From the NCBI GenBank assembly GCA_002633005.1, contig NMRA01000086.1:545975-589566 (forward strand): DNA of 43,592 bases, given 5' to 3'. Under the pieces are notes generated by a model that worked only from the letters and a program-made list of their open reading frames with translations, made no database searches and was not told where the DNA came from. This DNA is from Phoronis australis. Its lineage: Eukaryota; Phoronida; Phoronidae. Shown here one piece after another: positions 11,601-21,139 of this stretch; position 1 is the first letter of the stretch; every line of letters begins with the position of its first letter. The position numbers and the translations under genes are program-made.

Positions 11601-14600
11601 CGTACTGCTCAAAGAATTACTGATGTAGTGCTGATGAGAAGGTTACGACTGACGTTGACTTTCGGACGAGTCCGACTACTGTGTAGCCCCCTAGTGTCGA
11701 TTTTTTTGCATCTGTAGCAGAATCTCCTTAATCCTCTGAAGGAGCTTTGTAAAATTTCAAAGATGTATTCCTATGGAACTGATCCAAATACCATTGTGCC
11801 CCCTAGGGGCAAAATGTTTTTTTACATTTGTCTATGTATCTTCTGATTTCAGAAATGTATTTTCATAAAATTATGTAGTTTTTCTATTAAGAAGACGACA
11901 ACGCCTTCCCACTTTCAGACAGATTTGATGTTTTCTGCGCCACTTGGTAGCCATTTTTGTTATTTTTGCATCCACATTCTGGTGTCCACTTCCCTGTCTG
12001 TCATACCACTTAAAAGATCATTATGAGAATTATCAGATGTTGTGTTCCTGATGAGAAGGCCACAACTGAAGTTGACTTTCAGACGAGTCTGACTACTGTG
12101 TCGCCCCCTAGTGGTGAATTTGTTTTTTATGTTTGAGGCCAAATCTCCTTAAAGTGTACACAACATGACTCTTGTACCTCAAAATAAATTTTATTATTAT
12201 ATCTTACTAGATTTCAGTGCCTTTAGTGCACAGCTCATAAAGAAACACGCAAAAATTGAAAAAAATAATAATTATTTACAACGTCATGGGTTTAACCCAA
12301 GTCGTTCGCCATACTGTTCGGATCAGAGACAAAGTGTACTGAGTGAAGAGAAAGCAAAATACATTTAGCGTCGAGAAGGTTCGTAGAGAGATCAAAAGAT
12401 GCGTTTCCGGAGGCTGCAGCAACAGTAGCCAGGCGGAGAACGTCTCGGTGTTCCGAAGGATACCAAAGTTGCGCAGAAGTGGCATTGCTTCGTGCGCCGA
12501 ACGAGAGTGTGGGACGTCATCGTGGACCAAGCGATTCGGTCCGGGGCCACTCTGTGTTCTGCTCACTTTGAGAACTCGCGTTTCGACTCCAGTCACAAGA
12601 GACGTTACGATGAAGGCCTGGTTCAATAAAGGACAATATTTATCATTCAGAAACATCAGCTCTTAGTTCATGATCGTCTGTTGGATGACTGGGTTGACTC
12701 GCCGAGCCCGAGGCCGCTTCTCTGGCAGGAGGATCCAGTTCGTAAGGCTCAAAGTAGAAAAGTACGCTGCCGGAAGCACATTAAACTTATTCTCGCTTTC
12801 GTGCAACCCCATTTCCTTATCCTGGCCACTATTCCCGTACGTTTCTTCATAGTATTCGTTCAATTTTTGCTCATAATCGTCGTCGCTTTCAAATTCCCTG
12901 CTTTCCGCCATTGTTCAATGCTAGTCACAAATCTCTTGTGTTCAACCCATGACGTCACATGGTGGGAAATGTGAAAATTGGCAAAATTGAAAGAAAAATC
13001 AAAATTTCGAGCTAATTACACAAAATAAACATGGGTTTAGCTAAATTTTACGTCATACATTTAGTTTGTGGCCACCGGTAATTCAAAATGTGCAAAAATC
13101 CATGGTGTGTACTGTTTAACCCAAGCTTTGAAGGAAGTTTGTTGAATTTGAAAGATGTGTGTTCCTATGGAGCTGACGACATACGGCAACAAATGTTGAA
13201 GTAATCCAAATACCACTGTGCCCCCTAGTAGCAAAATGTTTTTTACGTTTACCTCAGTGTGTATCTTCGGAGTTCATAAATGTATTTTCATGAAATTCGG
13301 CAAAAGGATTCAGTTAAGAAGGCGACAAGTTCTTTCCATTTTGGGACAGATTCACCCATCTTTGATTTCCCCCTTCCCCCCAATCACCTGCTCTCTTTTA
13401 AAAAAAATCATTTCATGGCTTTCCTTGTATCATTTGAACTCCTCCGAAAGTATGAGACTTCCACCTCTATAAAAGGATTATCCACTTGTTGATATTGTTG
13501 TAGTGCTATTCTGGTAGTAGTATTGATATCACATATTTTTGTATTGGTACTATGGTAGTAGTGTTGATATCACGTGATATTGTTGTAGTGCTATTCTGAT
13601 AGTATTATTAGTATCACGGGTTTTGCTGACTTCAACTGCAATGACTTGTGCAACCTACTGTTCTGTGATTTGGAATGACCAACTGCTCTCGACTGTTAGA
13701 TGTTTTGTCAAAAATATTTAGTTAGGGACACAATATGTCGGACACTTGGAATTTCATTTTGTCAAAATAACTTCAATAAATTTTACTTTGCATTAAGCTC
13801 AGTTTGCATGATATAGCTGTCATCAAACAATGTTTGGGAAAATGTATAACATTTCTAGCATTGCAGTAAGCCTCTGAAAACTACAAAAATGTCATTTATA
13901 GCTTTCATTTTTGTACAGTATTGAAGGATTTTAATTGTAATCAGTTGTTACTGGTCATTAGGTGATGGAAGGCACAATGAGTTCTGCAATGACACTGTCA
14001 GCACCGCAGAATCAAGTGGAAGCTCTCATAAAGGAGGTTGCCGATGAGAACGGCTTGGAAGTCATGGATCAGCTGCGTGATCTTGAACCGGGCAGTGCAT
14101 CGCTGAGTTCGGAGGCAGCGTCTGTGTCTAAGGAGGATCAGTTAGAGAAGAGGTAATAAAGTCATATTGTTAACTTTGTGTCTGCCAGGGGCTCTTTTTT
14201 CCAATAGCTTCCAAAAAGTTGACAGTTTCCTCTAAGATGCTCCTGGCTTTGGTGTAGTTGTGGCGAAAAACCCTGAAGGAAAATAGATGAAAAATAATAT
14301 TGTACTATTTAAAGACTAACTGGAAAATTATGCTTTGAAATTTCGTGAATTTCAATGAGATGTTTTTTGAAATCTTCTGTTGTTGATTCCAATTTGGTTG
14401 AGGAATGTTTACATTCTTTCCTGGTAACTTTATTTATTGAGAGATGGACAGCACAGCTATTATTTACTGGTCAGTATAGCTATTATGTAATAGGTGTACA
14501 GTTACGCAGTTAGTTTGTTTCGTACTCTAGTTACTTATTCCAACAGAAAAATCATGACAGTATCCAGCACCTTGTACTGTATATTCAGAGAATTGCTCTC

Positions 14601-15175
14601 TGTGTAAATACTCTGAATATACATTTGTATTTATGTATTTATGTATGTGTAGGCAATGCCTACGATGTACAATAAATGTTGATATTGTATTGTATTGTAT
14701 TTGGTACTTTCTGGTTTGAGATATCCAGTCATGGTGGCCTCTGTGAATAGATACGTTTCAGTGTGTTGTTTTGTATCCAAGTCATCTGTTAATGCAAGGT
14801 TTGGGCCATCACAGCTGCTGTTTTTTAGAGTTTAAGGGTTTCAAGCAAACTGGGTTTAAAATAACTTGTAACCATTCTTTAAAGCAGTAATTGCAACAGC
14901 TCAATAGCATTTTTATAGTTACCCTATCAAAACACATTTAGTTGTTTGTTATGGCTGACGATTGCAATTTGGACATTAATAGTTTTCAATTTACTTTAAA
15001 AATCAAAATAAAATGTTATTTATGCTTTTAAATGAGGTAGCGTGTTGCCATGGCCTTCATCTTGAAATAGACATTCACAAATAGTTTGATCTGGGACTGA
15101 TTATAGATCTGTATCAGTTATTCAATTTGTAATGCGAAAATTTCTGATTTCAGGTTAGCCGCTCTACGAAACTAA
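2650..15175 (+). CDS. CHMP1A: charged multivesicular body protein 1a (ESCRT-III), seven coding exons
   Basis: Spliced coding sequence: 2650-2662, 4910-4929, 5763-5840, 6766-6912, 8988-9116, 13962-14152, 15154-15175; 600 nt, 199 aa plus stop. Every intron is GT-AG and all phases join. The product matches CHMP1A rather than CHMP1B: DTLFQLK near the N-terminus, the basic helix [42 protein letters not shown] and the end LAALRN. CHMP1 proteins are ESCRT-III subunits that polymerise on membranes in multivesicular body sorting and cytokinesis and bind the MIT domains of VPS4 and spastin. The C-terminal EDQLEKRLAALR (187-198) fits the MIM1 pattern (D/E)xxLxxRLxxL(K/R), so the VPS4 contact looks intact. 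Human CHMP1A is 196 aa. Start choice: ATG 2650 is first; ATG 2656 gives MQDTLFQLK, closer to the usual family start, and would make 197 aa. Confidence 0.93.
3105..3150 (-). repeat. dispersed GGCRGACGACC box, copy 1
   Basis: On the - strand this reads AAGATGGCAGACGACCATTG followed by GAGCC. A closely similar box occurs on the - strand at 22960-22995, and a shorter match at 24292-24313 (+) and 41275-41295 (-). It contains a YY1-like AAGATGGC and an inverted CCAAT (ATTGG). Confidence 0.5.
3519..4337 (+). mobile_element. 3' end of a dead CR1/L2-like non-LTR retrotransposon
   Basis: Two open stretches on the + strand correspond to the C-terminal tail of a LINE ORF2. 3519-3749 contains [14 protein letters not shown] and [11 protein letters not shown], as in the conserved segment after the reverse transcriptase. 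4022-4336 contains [25 protein letters not shown] and ESEYHF, the cysteine-histidine finger that ends many CR1/L2-type proteins. Stops lie between them (for example near 3748 and 3908), so the copy is inactive. It sits in CHMP1A intron 1 in the sense orientation. Family assignment is from motif memory and is approximate. Confidence 0.75.
4910..4929 (+). CDS. CHMP1A: CHMP1A coding exon 2 (20-nt microexon)
   Basis: A TTTTTTCAG acceptor precedes 20 bases that, with the G of exon 1, encode DTLFQLK. The donor GTGAGT follows directly. The peptide is the invariant N-terminal CHMP1A signature, which is strong support for so short an exon. Confidence 0.88.
5763..5840 (+). CDS. CHMP1A: CHMP1A coding exon 3
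   Basis: Encodes residues 12-37 (26 codons, phase 0 at both ends), starting [16 protein letters not shown]. This is the strongly basic first helix of the ESCRT-III core, which contacts acidic membrane. Acceptor TTACAG, donor GTATGT. Confidence 0.93.
6361..6720 (+). repeat. 30-bp minisatellite, about 12 copies
   Basis: The unit is close to AAAGGGTAATGAGCACGGTG + GACTGTGCTG, with scattered substitutions; the last copy is degraded. The unit length is a multiple of three and the units contain few stops, so open frames on both strands cross it. These are not genes. It lies in CHMP1A intron 3 and ends about 45 bases before the exon 4 acceptor. Confidence 0.97.
6766..6912 (+). CDS. CHMP1A: CHMP1A coding exon 4
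   Basis: Encodes residues 38-86 (49 codons, phase 0) including [18 protein letters not shown] and [16 protein letters not shown], the long helical hairpin of the ESCRT-III core. The acceptor TTTTAG lies only about 45 bases after a 30-bp minisatellite. The donor follows GGG as GTACTA. Confidence 0.93.
7247..7430 (+). repeat. 15-bp minisatellite, 12 copies
   Basis: Unit TGCAAGTCATTCTAC, with a run of TGCTAG variants in copies about 7 to 11 and a C substitution in the last copy. It lies in CHMP1A intron 4. Open frames in both directions (7149-7442, 7462-7205) are by-products of the unit length. Confidence 0.97.
7860..8360. repeat. short repeats of a CCACCC + TAAT/T-run motif
   Basis: Variants of ACCACCCGTAATTTTTT recur at about 7920, 7957 and 8333, and the region also carries T-rich runs. 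It could be the two ends of a small insertion, but I could not define termini or a target duplication. Confidence 0.35.
8466..8861 (+). repeat. 33-bp minisatellite with an E-box in every unit, 12 copies
   Basis: Unit CACACGTGGGGGACACTTTC + AGGCATGAGCCRG. Twelve near-identical copies, varying mainly at one A/G position (the G form at units 1, 5 and 11). Each copy has the palindromic E-box CACGTG. The unit is three times eleven, so several frames on both strands stay open across it (8259-8888, 8360-9028, 8911-8444, 8868-8455); these are repeat artefacts. It lies in CHMP1A intron 4. Confidence 0.97.
8988..9116 (+). CDS. CHMP1A: CHMP1A coding exon 5
   Basis: Encodes residues 87-129 (43 codons, phase 0) with [26 protein letters not shown] and LDVHTS. 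These match the CHMP1A middle helices. Acceptor TTTCAG, donor GTAAGT. It lies about 125 bases downstream of the 33-bp E-box minisatellite. Confidence 0.93.
9482..12152 (-). repeat. tandem array of ~150-bp monomers with CTCF-core-like boxes, array 1
   Basis: The block repeats phrases such as CCCCCTAGTGGCAATTTT, TTTTGCGCCACCTAGTGGCC, TCAACCAAACCACTCTAAGG and GTGTTCCTATGAAGCTGA at roughly 110-180 base intervals, with more than fifteen boxes. Several boxes are exact reverse-strand matches to the 14-base CTCF core CCASYAGRKGGCRS: 9603-9616, 10014-10027 and 10255-10268. Others carry one or a few mismatches. Three monomer types appear to recur in order (GTGCCCCCTAG, GCGCCACCTAG, GTGCCTCCTAG), which suggests a higher-order unit. 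It lies in CHMP1A intron 5 and resumes at 13116 after an insertion. Confidence 0.9.
12391..12631 (+). pseudogene. frameshifted THAP zinc-finger fragment
   Basis: In one frame the strand reads [12 protein letters not shown] and VSVFRRIPK, the start of a C2CH THAP finger with its first two cysteines (first at 12400-12402). After about 12470 the match moves to another frame: [14 protein letters not shown], then [13 protein letters not shown], giving the final Cys and His near 12554-12565, and a stop soon after at 12629-12631. At least one small indel therefore breaks the domain. THAP domains bind DNA and occur in P-element and Kolobok-type transposases. It lies inside the TTAA-flanked element. 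I do not see a complete transposase here. Confidence 0.7.
12663..12911 (-). pseudogene. short acidic open frame inside the THAP element
   Basis: ATG at 12911 opens an 82-codon frame beginning [20 protein letters not shown], rich in Asp, Glu and Tyr. In the second half a neighbouring frame ([18 protein letters not shown]) looks more protein-like, so a small indel has probably split one original frame. I have a weak impression of the N-terminus of multicopy invertebrate proteins related to the P2X7 cytoplasmic region, but cannot confirm it. It converges with the THAP fragment. Confidence 0.4.
13116..13345 (-). repeat. array 1 continued beyond the transposon
   Basis: Immediately after the right TTAA the sequence resumes the ~150-bp monomer: CTTTGAAGGAAG, GTTCCTATGGAGCTGA, ATCCAAATACCACTGTGCCC and a degenerate box at 13218-13231 (GTGCCCCCTAGTAG). 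It matches the monomer at 11737-11870 in order and spacing. Confidence 0.85.
13490..13622. repeat. imperfect tandem repeat (GTAGT/TGATATCAC)
   Basis: Phrases GATATTGTTGTAGTGCTATT, GGTAGTAGT and TTGATATCAC recur two to three times with irregular spacing. It is a short degenerate minisatellite in CHMP1A intron 5. Confidence 0.7.
13962..14152 (+). CDS. CHMP1A: CHMP1A coding exon 6
   Basis: Begins [19 protein letters not shown] and runs through [12 protein letters not shown] to the start of the MIM1 helix at EDQLEK, ending with AG, the first two bases of an Arg codon. Acceptor CATTAG, donor GTAATA. If the intron were retained, a stop would follow after one residue (AGG TAA). Confidence 0.92.
14610..14702 (+). 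repeat. probable retroposon tail with TATTG microsatellite
   Basis: The segment TACGATGTACAATAAATGTT followed by TATTG/TGTAT repeats resembles the end of a 3'-tail-bearing LINE or SINE. Only the tail is recognisable. It lies in CHMP1A intron 6. Confidence 0.4.
15154..15175 (+). CDS. CHMP1A: CHMP1A coding exon 7 with stop
   Basis: A TTTCAG acceptor is followed by G (completing Arg193) and codons for LAALRN and TAA. These six residues are the invariant C-terminus of CHMP1A and the second half of the MIM1 motif. The 3' UTR continues beyond; an AATAAA is present at 16909-16914, but whether it is the real polyadenylation signal is unknown. Confidence 0.92.
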
Positions 15176-15679
15176 ACAACTCCGCATTGAAGCTGTGTTG
15201 TTACTGGACAATGTTTCTAAAACACATATACATAAAAAGATACACGATGTGTGGAAAAATCGCAATGAGTTAAAACATTGACCCCGAGTGGAAGTCACTC
15301 TGTCATCTACAAGGTCGTTGCTGATATTGGGGCTTTGCACTTGCTAGCGCATTGAGATTTGATGTTGTTGGCCTTACAATTGCTATGTTGGTATGTCTCA
15401 ATATTCATCAATTTATTACTCTATAATAGAGTATGTTCGTAAATAAGTAGGAGTGTACTAGAGTGGTTGTTGTCATTTCTTCCTGTAAATCAACAAAATT
15501 TCACTGCAAATATGTCTGGCTTCTTTTCAGTTGGTCTTGTTTTTCATCCGATTTCATTCTCTGTCTAACATTAATGAAGTCGGTCAAATCTGAACAGAAT
15601 TCTTCAAATTTTTTGAAACAACGTTTGACTTAACGTAATTTTAAAAAGTGGCAAGACTTAGAACTAAGATAGGGAATTT

Positions 15680-15849
15680 CCTAGACAACCCCAGTAAGGT
15701 GACATCACACTTTCCCAGACAATCCAAGTAAGGTGACACCATACTTTCCCAGACAACCCCAGTGAGGTGACATCACACTTTCCCAGACGACCCCAGTAAG
15801 GCGACATCACTATTTCATGTACAACCCCAGTAAGGCGACATCACACTTT
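15680..15849 (+). repeat. 34-bp tandem repeat, 5 copies
   Basis: Unit near CCAGACAACCCCAGTAAGGT + GACATCACACTTTC, five copies with scattered changes. It starts about 500 bases after the CHMP1A stop and may lie within its 3' UTR. Confidence 0.93.
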
Positions 15850-16544
15850 CCGCCTCTGTTGTGTGGATGGTTAGCAATGCCATACTCACTTCATTGTTAT
15901 GTGTGGGCTGTGTATTAAGCAAAAAAAAAAACCTGTTTAATTGATAATTCTGTCAGTGTATATATTTAATTCTGGTTCTCTGTACATTCATCGGTGTTAA
16001 CTGAACACTCTCAAGACATGCTACAGATACAGTGCTAGCTTGTGGGTATGAAATATATTCTTGTGTATGTAGATTGTTATCTCAATAATTATGACAGCTT
16101 TCTCAGAAACCGAACACTAAGAAATCCAATGTATCAACCATAAGACGGAGCATTTCTTACAAAGGGCAGATGGGCCTCTGTTTCTGGATGACATATTTGG
16201 TAGCTCTCGCTGGTGGTCCGTTTTCAGCAGTATTGAATCGCATAACTTCATTGGATTTGTCTTTGAATTCAAAATATTTTTATGTTACTAACACAAAAAC
16301 AAAAAGGGACTGCCAAATCCATGGTCACTCAATTATGTCATTAATTTCTGACCATTTCCATATCAATTTTGCTTGTGCATTGATACAGACAATGCTGAGA
16401 AATGGATGTTGCAGTTTTTGTGCATACTAGGATACGTCATACAGAAATTGATGAATACAGTATTAAGTGACATTGGTCACGTCCAATGTTCTGCTGTTTA
16501 CCCACTCGTTTTACTTGTGTAATTGTTTCTTTTGCTGTCTTGTA

Positions 16545-16770
16545 TATAGGTTGACTAGCAGTATGTATGTGGTGTATGTGGAAAGCATCTGGATTATTTC
16601 AGCATCGCCATGGGTTCAAGGCCACCCCTGGGTATAACCACAAAGTCCAGGTCAACTCGACCTCTTCGTTTGCCTGCGGCCTGCACCCATGGGATTACCT
16701 GCCAGTATTTCAGAAACCCATGGGCTTATAGAAGACTGTTTGATGCCAGTCTTTGGACTTGGGCATAAAA
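16545..16770. repeat. possible SINE-like segment
   Basis: A GGGTTCAAGGCC near 16612 resembles a Pol III B box, and CCCATGGG-containing phrases recur in opposite orientation at about 16608, 16687 and 16718. No A box, poly-A tail or target duplication was defined. Confidence 0.25.
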
Positions 16771-17577
16771 ATGTGCGATAAAAGCCGATAGCCTCCAGAT
16801 ACACTAATGTCTGATTTAACCCTCGCTGTATGGACTTGTACTGGAGTGGGTACAGTATGATGATCCATCATTGTTATGGGTGTCGTGAAATTGTACGCAT
16901 ATTTATGAAATAAATTTTGATCATCGCCATACATACTGTTCATCGTAATGTATTATGTTACTCAAGCGAAGTTTTTTTTTTACATTTTTAAACAAATTGA
17001 AAATCATTGCTTTGCCTTGTAATCGAGTGTTTATTTCCAGAAGTTTCCATTTTCGTTAACATGACTATATGGCCAAAAAAGCATAATAGGTTTTGGTGTC
17101 TAGCCATTATAGATGTGGGCCGAATCCGATTGACTATAAAGAAAAAAAACGCCTGCCTGCATCAATTTCATTCAAGGTCTCATATTTGGAAAGTTGCCAA
17201 AAGGCACATAAGCAAGCACATGAAAGTTTCAACACCATCATTTGCTAAATGAGGAGTATAAAGAAAAATGAAGTTCAAAGCGAGAGTAGGTGAAATGGAA
17301 TGAAAATTTAGAAGCAAGGTCTAGAACAAAACCAAGAACATTAACAACCTTGACGCCTATTACACTTATGCACAGTAAATGATAAACAATTAAACATGGA
17401 TTGAGGAACTAGGCAACTGAACAACGGTCATCATATCAGAAAAAAATCTAACTCAATAATGGTAAGTCATAGCAACAAGCCAATAACACACTTCTGACGG
17501 CCATTTGAGGAGATCCATTTACACATTTGAGAAAGTTCAATCAAAGGATCACGGAGCTGGAGCTCTGCAAATATTAA

Positions 17578-17620
17578 ATAATGCGTCCACATATAAATAT
17601 GTGGGCGCATAAAAATGACC
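17578..17620 (-). repeat. solo terminal hairpin of the CTCF-box repeat family
   Basis: ATGCGTCCACATAT-A-AATATGTGGGCGCAT (arms at about 17581-17594 and 17597-17611) is an imperfect palindrome followed by AAAAATGACC. The same hairpin caps array 2 (32043-32080) and occurs in array 1 (9729-9765). Here it stands without an obvious array. Confidence 0.75.
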
Positions 17621-19274
17621 ATCAAAATGCCATCGTGCATCCAATTTCGCCCACAAACTGAAGTCCTCAAAATATTGACTAGATGAACATTTTACGTATA
17701 ATTCGATCAGGTGAAAAATGCGATCTCTAGCACCAATATGATAGTGCAGCTAGAAATATAAAAGAAAAGCATCTGACTGATAAGTTGTAGCCAGACACAC
17801 TTCAGGCAGTTCGCACTTAACGAGATTATCCACATACAGATTTTTCAGAGATCCGTCGAGCGACATTGGAGACATTCCACAAATATCCAATTATTTATGG
17901 AGCAAACCGGAAAATCTTGAATAATTCCAGAACAGTAATCTCCATAGAAAACAAATTCTACACTTCTCATAGCCCTTGAAATGATCTATCCACAGAAAAA
18001 AATCAGAAAATTTCCACCACCACAGTGGAGCCACTAGTATGGCTGCGCAAACCAAAACAGAAAATGGCAGCCACAGCACCATCTTGTGTCCGATTTCAAC
18101 CATTCAAAATGGGCTTCAAGCTATTTGCAATACAGGTTTTGTGTTAATTTCACCGTTATCAGATAAGAAATGCAATCTGTAACTTGAGAAATTTCACAAC
18201 GAATACTTAGGGAAAACTTTGCTTCACCATGTAACACACCCCGTAACTTTTTTGCTCATCTCTGGTTGATTTTCTTATTTGAAAAAGCGTGCAATTAAAT
18301 ACAGTTAGGAGTACAATTTATTTTGTACTTCATGAAAAGTTAATTTTAAAAAGCTTGTTGATAAATTAACCTTCACAATCAAAATCACCTAATGAAGATG
18401 GAAATACAATGCAGAGAATGGAAAGAGGATACTAACCCCATTTTTGGCATATTAACAGACATTAAAACTGGACGTTCCCATCCAATTCTATGAAACAAAT
18501 CATTGCTTTGTAACCCTCGACAACCCCCAAAGGTTTGGAGGTTTGAAAACTCCTTTCAAAATCTGCTAAACCGGCAAGACCACGCACTAAGAACCATAAT
18601 ATCAAATCTGCGACACAGGGAATATGAGTCTTTGGCTGATTCCTGATTTTAACATTAAGACTGATGCCAAGCATCAGCAGGCTTAAGGTAGGTGTATACA
18701 CTGATCAAATCTCCATGTTCATAACTAAAATGAGTAAAAAGGAAGTTTTAACTAGTTAGACATGACTCTGAAAGTGACAAAAATCGAAAAAAAAAGTTTG
18801 TTTTGTAGTTCGTTTTTTTAAAAAATCGTATTTTTTAATTTTCAAAAAATCCAATTTCACCTCGATTTTTTTTCAAAATGCACAGGGATCATCATCAACT
18901 GTTTCCTTACGCAATATTCTACTTATCCATACCAAATATATGTACAAAATCGTTATGATCTTGATTTTGTGGCATTTTTGTGTGTGAGTTGGGGCAAGCA
19001 CGCCACTTTTTGTCATTTGGTCACTTTCCGTCTAATAACTAAAAATCTGGTCCATTTATCAAAAAACCCTGGCACGCGATTTTACTTCAGTCCTAGAGGA
19101 GTTCAAATTTGCAACTTTCGTAAAAATTGACGCACGTGTTGTGGAAAAATAGGCCCGAGAATCTTGTCACTATCCTGAAATCACAAGCCGAGAAAAACGG
19201 CTTTGAAGTTAAGCGGTCATCGATTGCCACTTGAGATCAAATTTCGTTCAGAATGCGTGGTCATTATGTTCCAA

Positions 19275-19416
19275 NNNNNNNNNNNNNNNNNNNNNNNNNN
19301 NNNNNNNNNNNNNNNNNNNNNNNNNNNNNNNNNNNNNNNNNNNNNNNNNNNNNNNNNNNNNNNNNNNNNNNNNNNNNNNNNNNNNNNNNNNNNNNNNNNN
19401 NNNNNNNNNNNNNNNN
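19275..19416. other. assembly gap (run of N)
   Basis: 142 undetermined bases. Open frames that span it are meaningless. A second single undetermined base is at 42102. Confidence 1.
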
Positions 19417-20119
19417 TATACATGCACAATTTCTGCACGGACTCCTCAAGCTGAGTGCAGTGATGGCTTCGGTAGGGCTTGGCGTACTCAACTTAATTTT
19501 TTTGCAGATAGACAAACAGGCTCAGGCTCGGAACAGGAGCTAGTTCACCATTTCACTACTAACTTTCACATGGTCAAAAATAGAATTGTTTTATTCTTGG
19601 TCTTGCTACAACACCAATATCAGCTGGTACATCACTCTCGATTGCCCCGTTACGCAATGCTTGTTGACAGGGTTAGATTAGAGCTAGTGTCCTTGTATAT
19701 AAGCTCCGCCCCAGTTGTCAATCACTGAGCTGGTGAGCACTCAAGCCATGTGACTTACTGAGGTTTGGTCAAATATAGCTAAAAAAACAACTTTGGATTT
19801 TCAGAATGATTTTATTTTTCTTCAGTATACTGTGCATCAAGAATTAAAGATCAGGATGACATAAAAATGTAAAAAACAGTCAAAATTAATTTTTTTTGTG
19901 TATCCACCTACCTTAAGACAAACAAAATGTCATACAGAAACCATAATTTATTACATAATGACTGTAGGTCCGGAAACAAAACATACTTCATGTTCGCTAC
20001 AGATAGCATTGCTTAGTTGTCTAATGATATATTTGTTAGCACAAGCTTCAAAGAATGCAACGTAATTGAATATTGTGCATTAGAATGCATTTTGTGATTG
20101 TGCTTTGGAAGTTTTAAAG

Positions 20120-20275
20120 ACTTACCAACCAATCCATAAGCAGCACGGCCCAAACAACACTCCATATTAGACAATTTGTGCTTCATCATTACCGGTATTT
20201 CAATACACGAAGCAACAAGGCCCAAACACCATTCAATAGACAATCTATACTTCATCATCAATGGTATTTCTTCAA
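20120..20275. repeat. imperfect direct duplication, two copies
   Basis: AGACAATTTGTGCTTCATCA and AGACAATCTATACTTCATCA, each preceded by GGCCCAAAC and followed by GGTATTTC, show a duplicated block of about 65 bases. Confidence 0.7.
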
Positions 20276-20389
20276 AAGAGAAATTTTGTTTCAAAGTATG
20301 TAACACTGGATTTTGTCATTATGAGTAAACATAAATTTGTTTCACTTTTTCACAACAGCACAAGTACACATGAACAGTAAACTTGATAC

Positions 20390-20460
20390 AGTCTAATGTC
20401 ATTGTTACTTGATGGCACAGTCTGATGTCATAGATACAGTCTAATGTCATTGTTACCATG
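20390..20460. repeat. short tandem repeat around CAGTCTAATGTCAT
   Basis: The phrase ACAGTCTAATGTCATTGTTAC occurs twice, with a divergent copy (CAGTCTGATGTCAT) between them. It is a small local duplication with no coding content. Confidence 0.7.
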
Positions 20461-21139
20461 TTCTTTCTGTGGTCTACGACAGGGATATCACAACTGCTCA
20501 GGTGAAACATAACTTATCGTGAATAGTCCAGAACTGGACATGAGTTCCTTGCTAACTTGGAAGTAGATTAATACTGTTTTTGCTCAAAATGAGCAATTAA
20601 TCAAACCCGACAACAAATTATCCAAGTTATGAGTGTCATGTATTACCAAAGAAGCCATCACACTCATACTCCACATAAAGGACATTGAAAACTACATGGG
20701 TTAAGTAATGTTCCTTGGAATATATCAACGTCTTAACAAAAAATTTTTGTCTTCTCTATTTCGTCATATGTGAAAATCAAACTAACAATGGGTCACTCAA
20801 TACTCATAAGGTAATGCCAGTTTAGTTCCTCATTTATAATGAAATGACTGAAAACAGAAACCTGTTCACTCAGCATTGAAGTATTCGTGGAATAAGGATG
20901 CCAAGTAAAAGAGCTCATTTCTTCGGGTGAGACCGTTGTTTCATTAGCATCAACGAATGCCAAGTCCTTCATCATAATGTGCAATGCTATTCAATGTCAT
21001 TGCATACCAACACATGGTTAACGGAGTGCCCTGATGAAATCGTATCAAATTTTTAATTATATAGAGGCAATTAGCTCTTTCAGGAACTGCATAACTTTAT
21101 CACAAGTAGCGACTAGCTCCACATCTTTCCAAATACTTT

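Larger units (their letters stand above)
12153..13115. mobile_element. TTAA-flanked DNA transposon carrying a THAP remnant (Kolobok-like)
   Basis: The element is bounded by TTAA at 12149-12152 and 13116-13119. Its ends are imperfect inverted repeats: AGTGTACACAACATG on the left and, on the opposite strand, ACAGTACACACCATG on the right. A second inverted pair (ACGTCATGGGTT with a following AA) lies inside at about 12281-12295 and 12943-12957. The interior encodes a broken THAP domain on the + strand and a short acidic frame on the - strand. The surrounding ~150-bp array is interrupted at this point, and a related monomer at 11726-11760 shows the uninterrupted junction. TTAA target sites occur in PiggyBac and Kolobok; the THAP domain favours Kolobok. 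Confidence 0.75.
15850..21139. other. non-coding stretch between CHMP1A and MRPS17
   Basis: No convincing coding exon is seen. It holds a possible CHMP1A 3' UTR (AATAAA at 16909), a copy of the hairpin repeat near 17578, AT-rich homopolymer-like DNA around 18780-18870, the assembly gap, and short imperfect duplications near 20120-20275 and 20390-20460. The open frames here are short and lack family resemblance. Confidence 0.6.

Noticed and set aside
12276-12656. 126-codon - strand frame
   Set aside because: Antisense of the THAP fragment; no independent protein features.
19203-19728. Open frames spanning the undetermined bases
   Set aside because: Most of each frame is N; nothing can be concluded.
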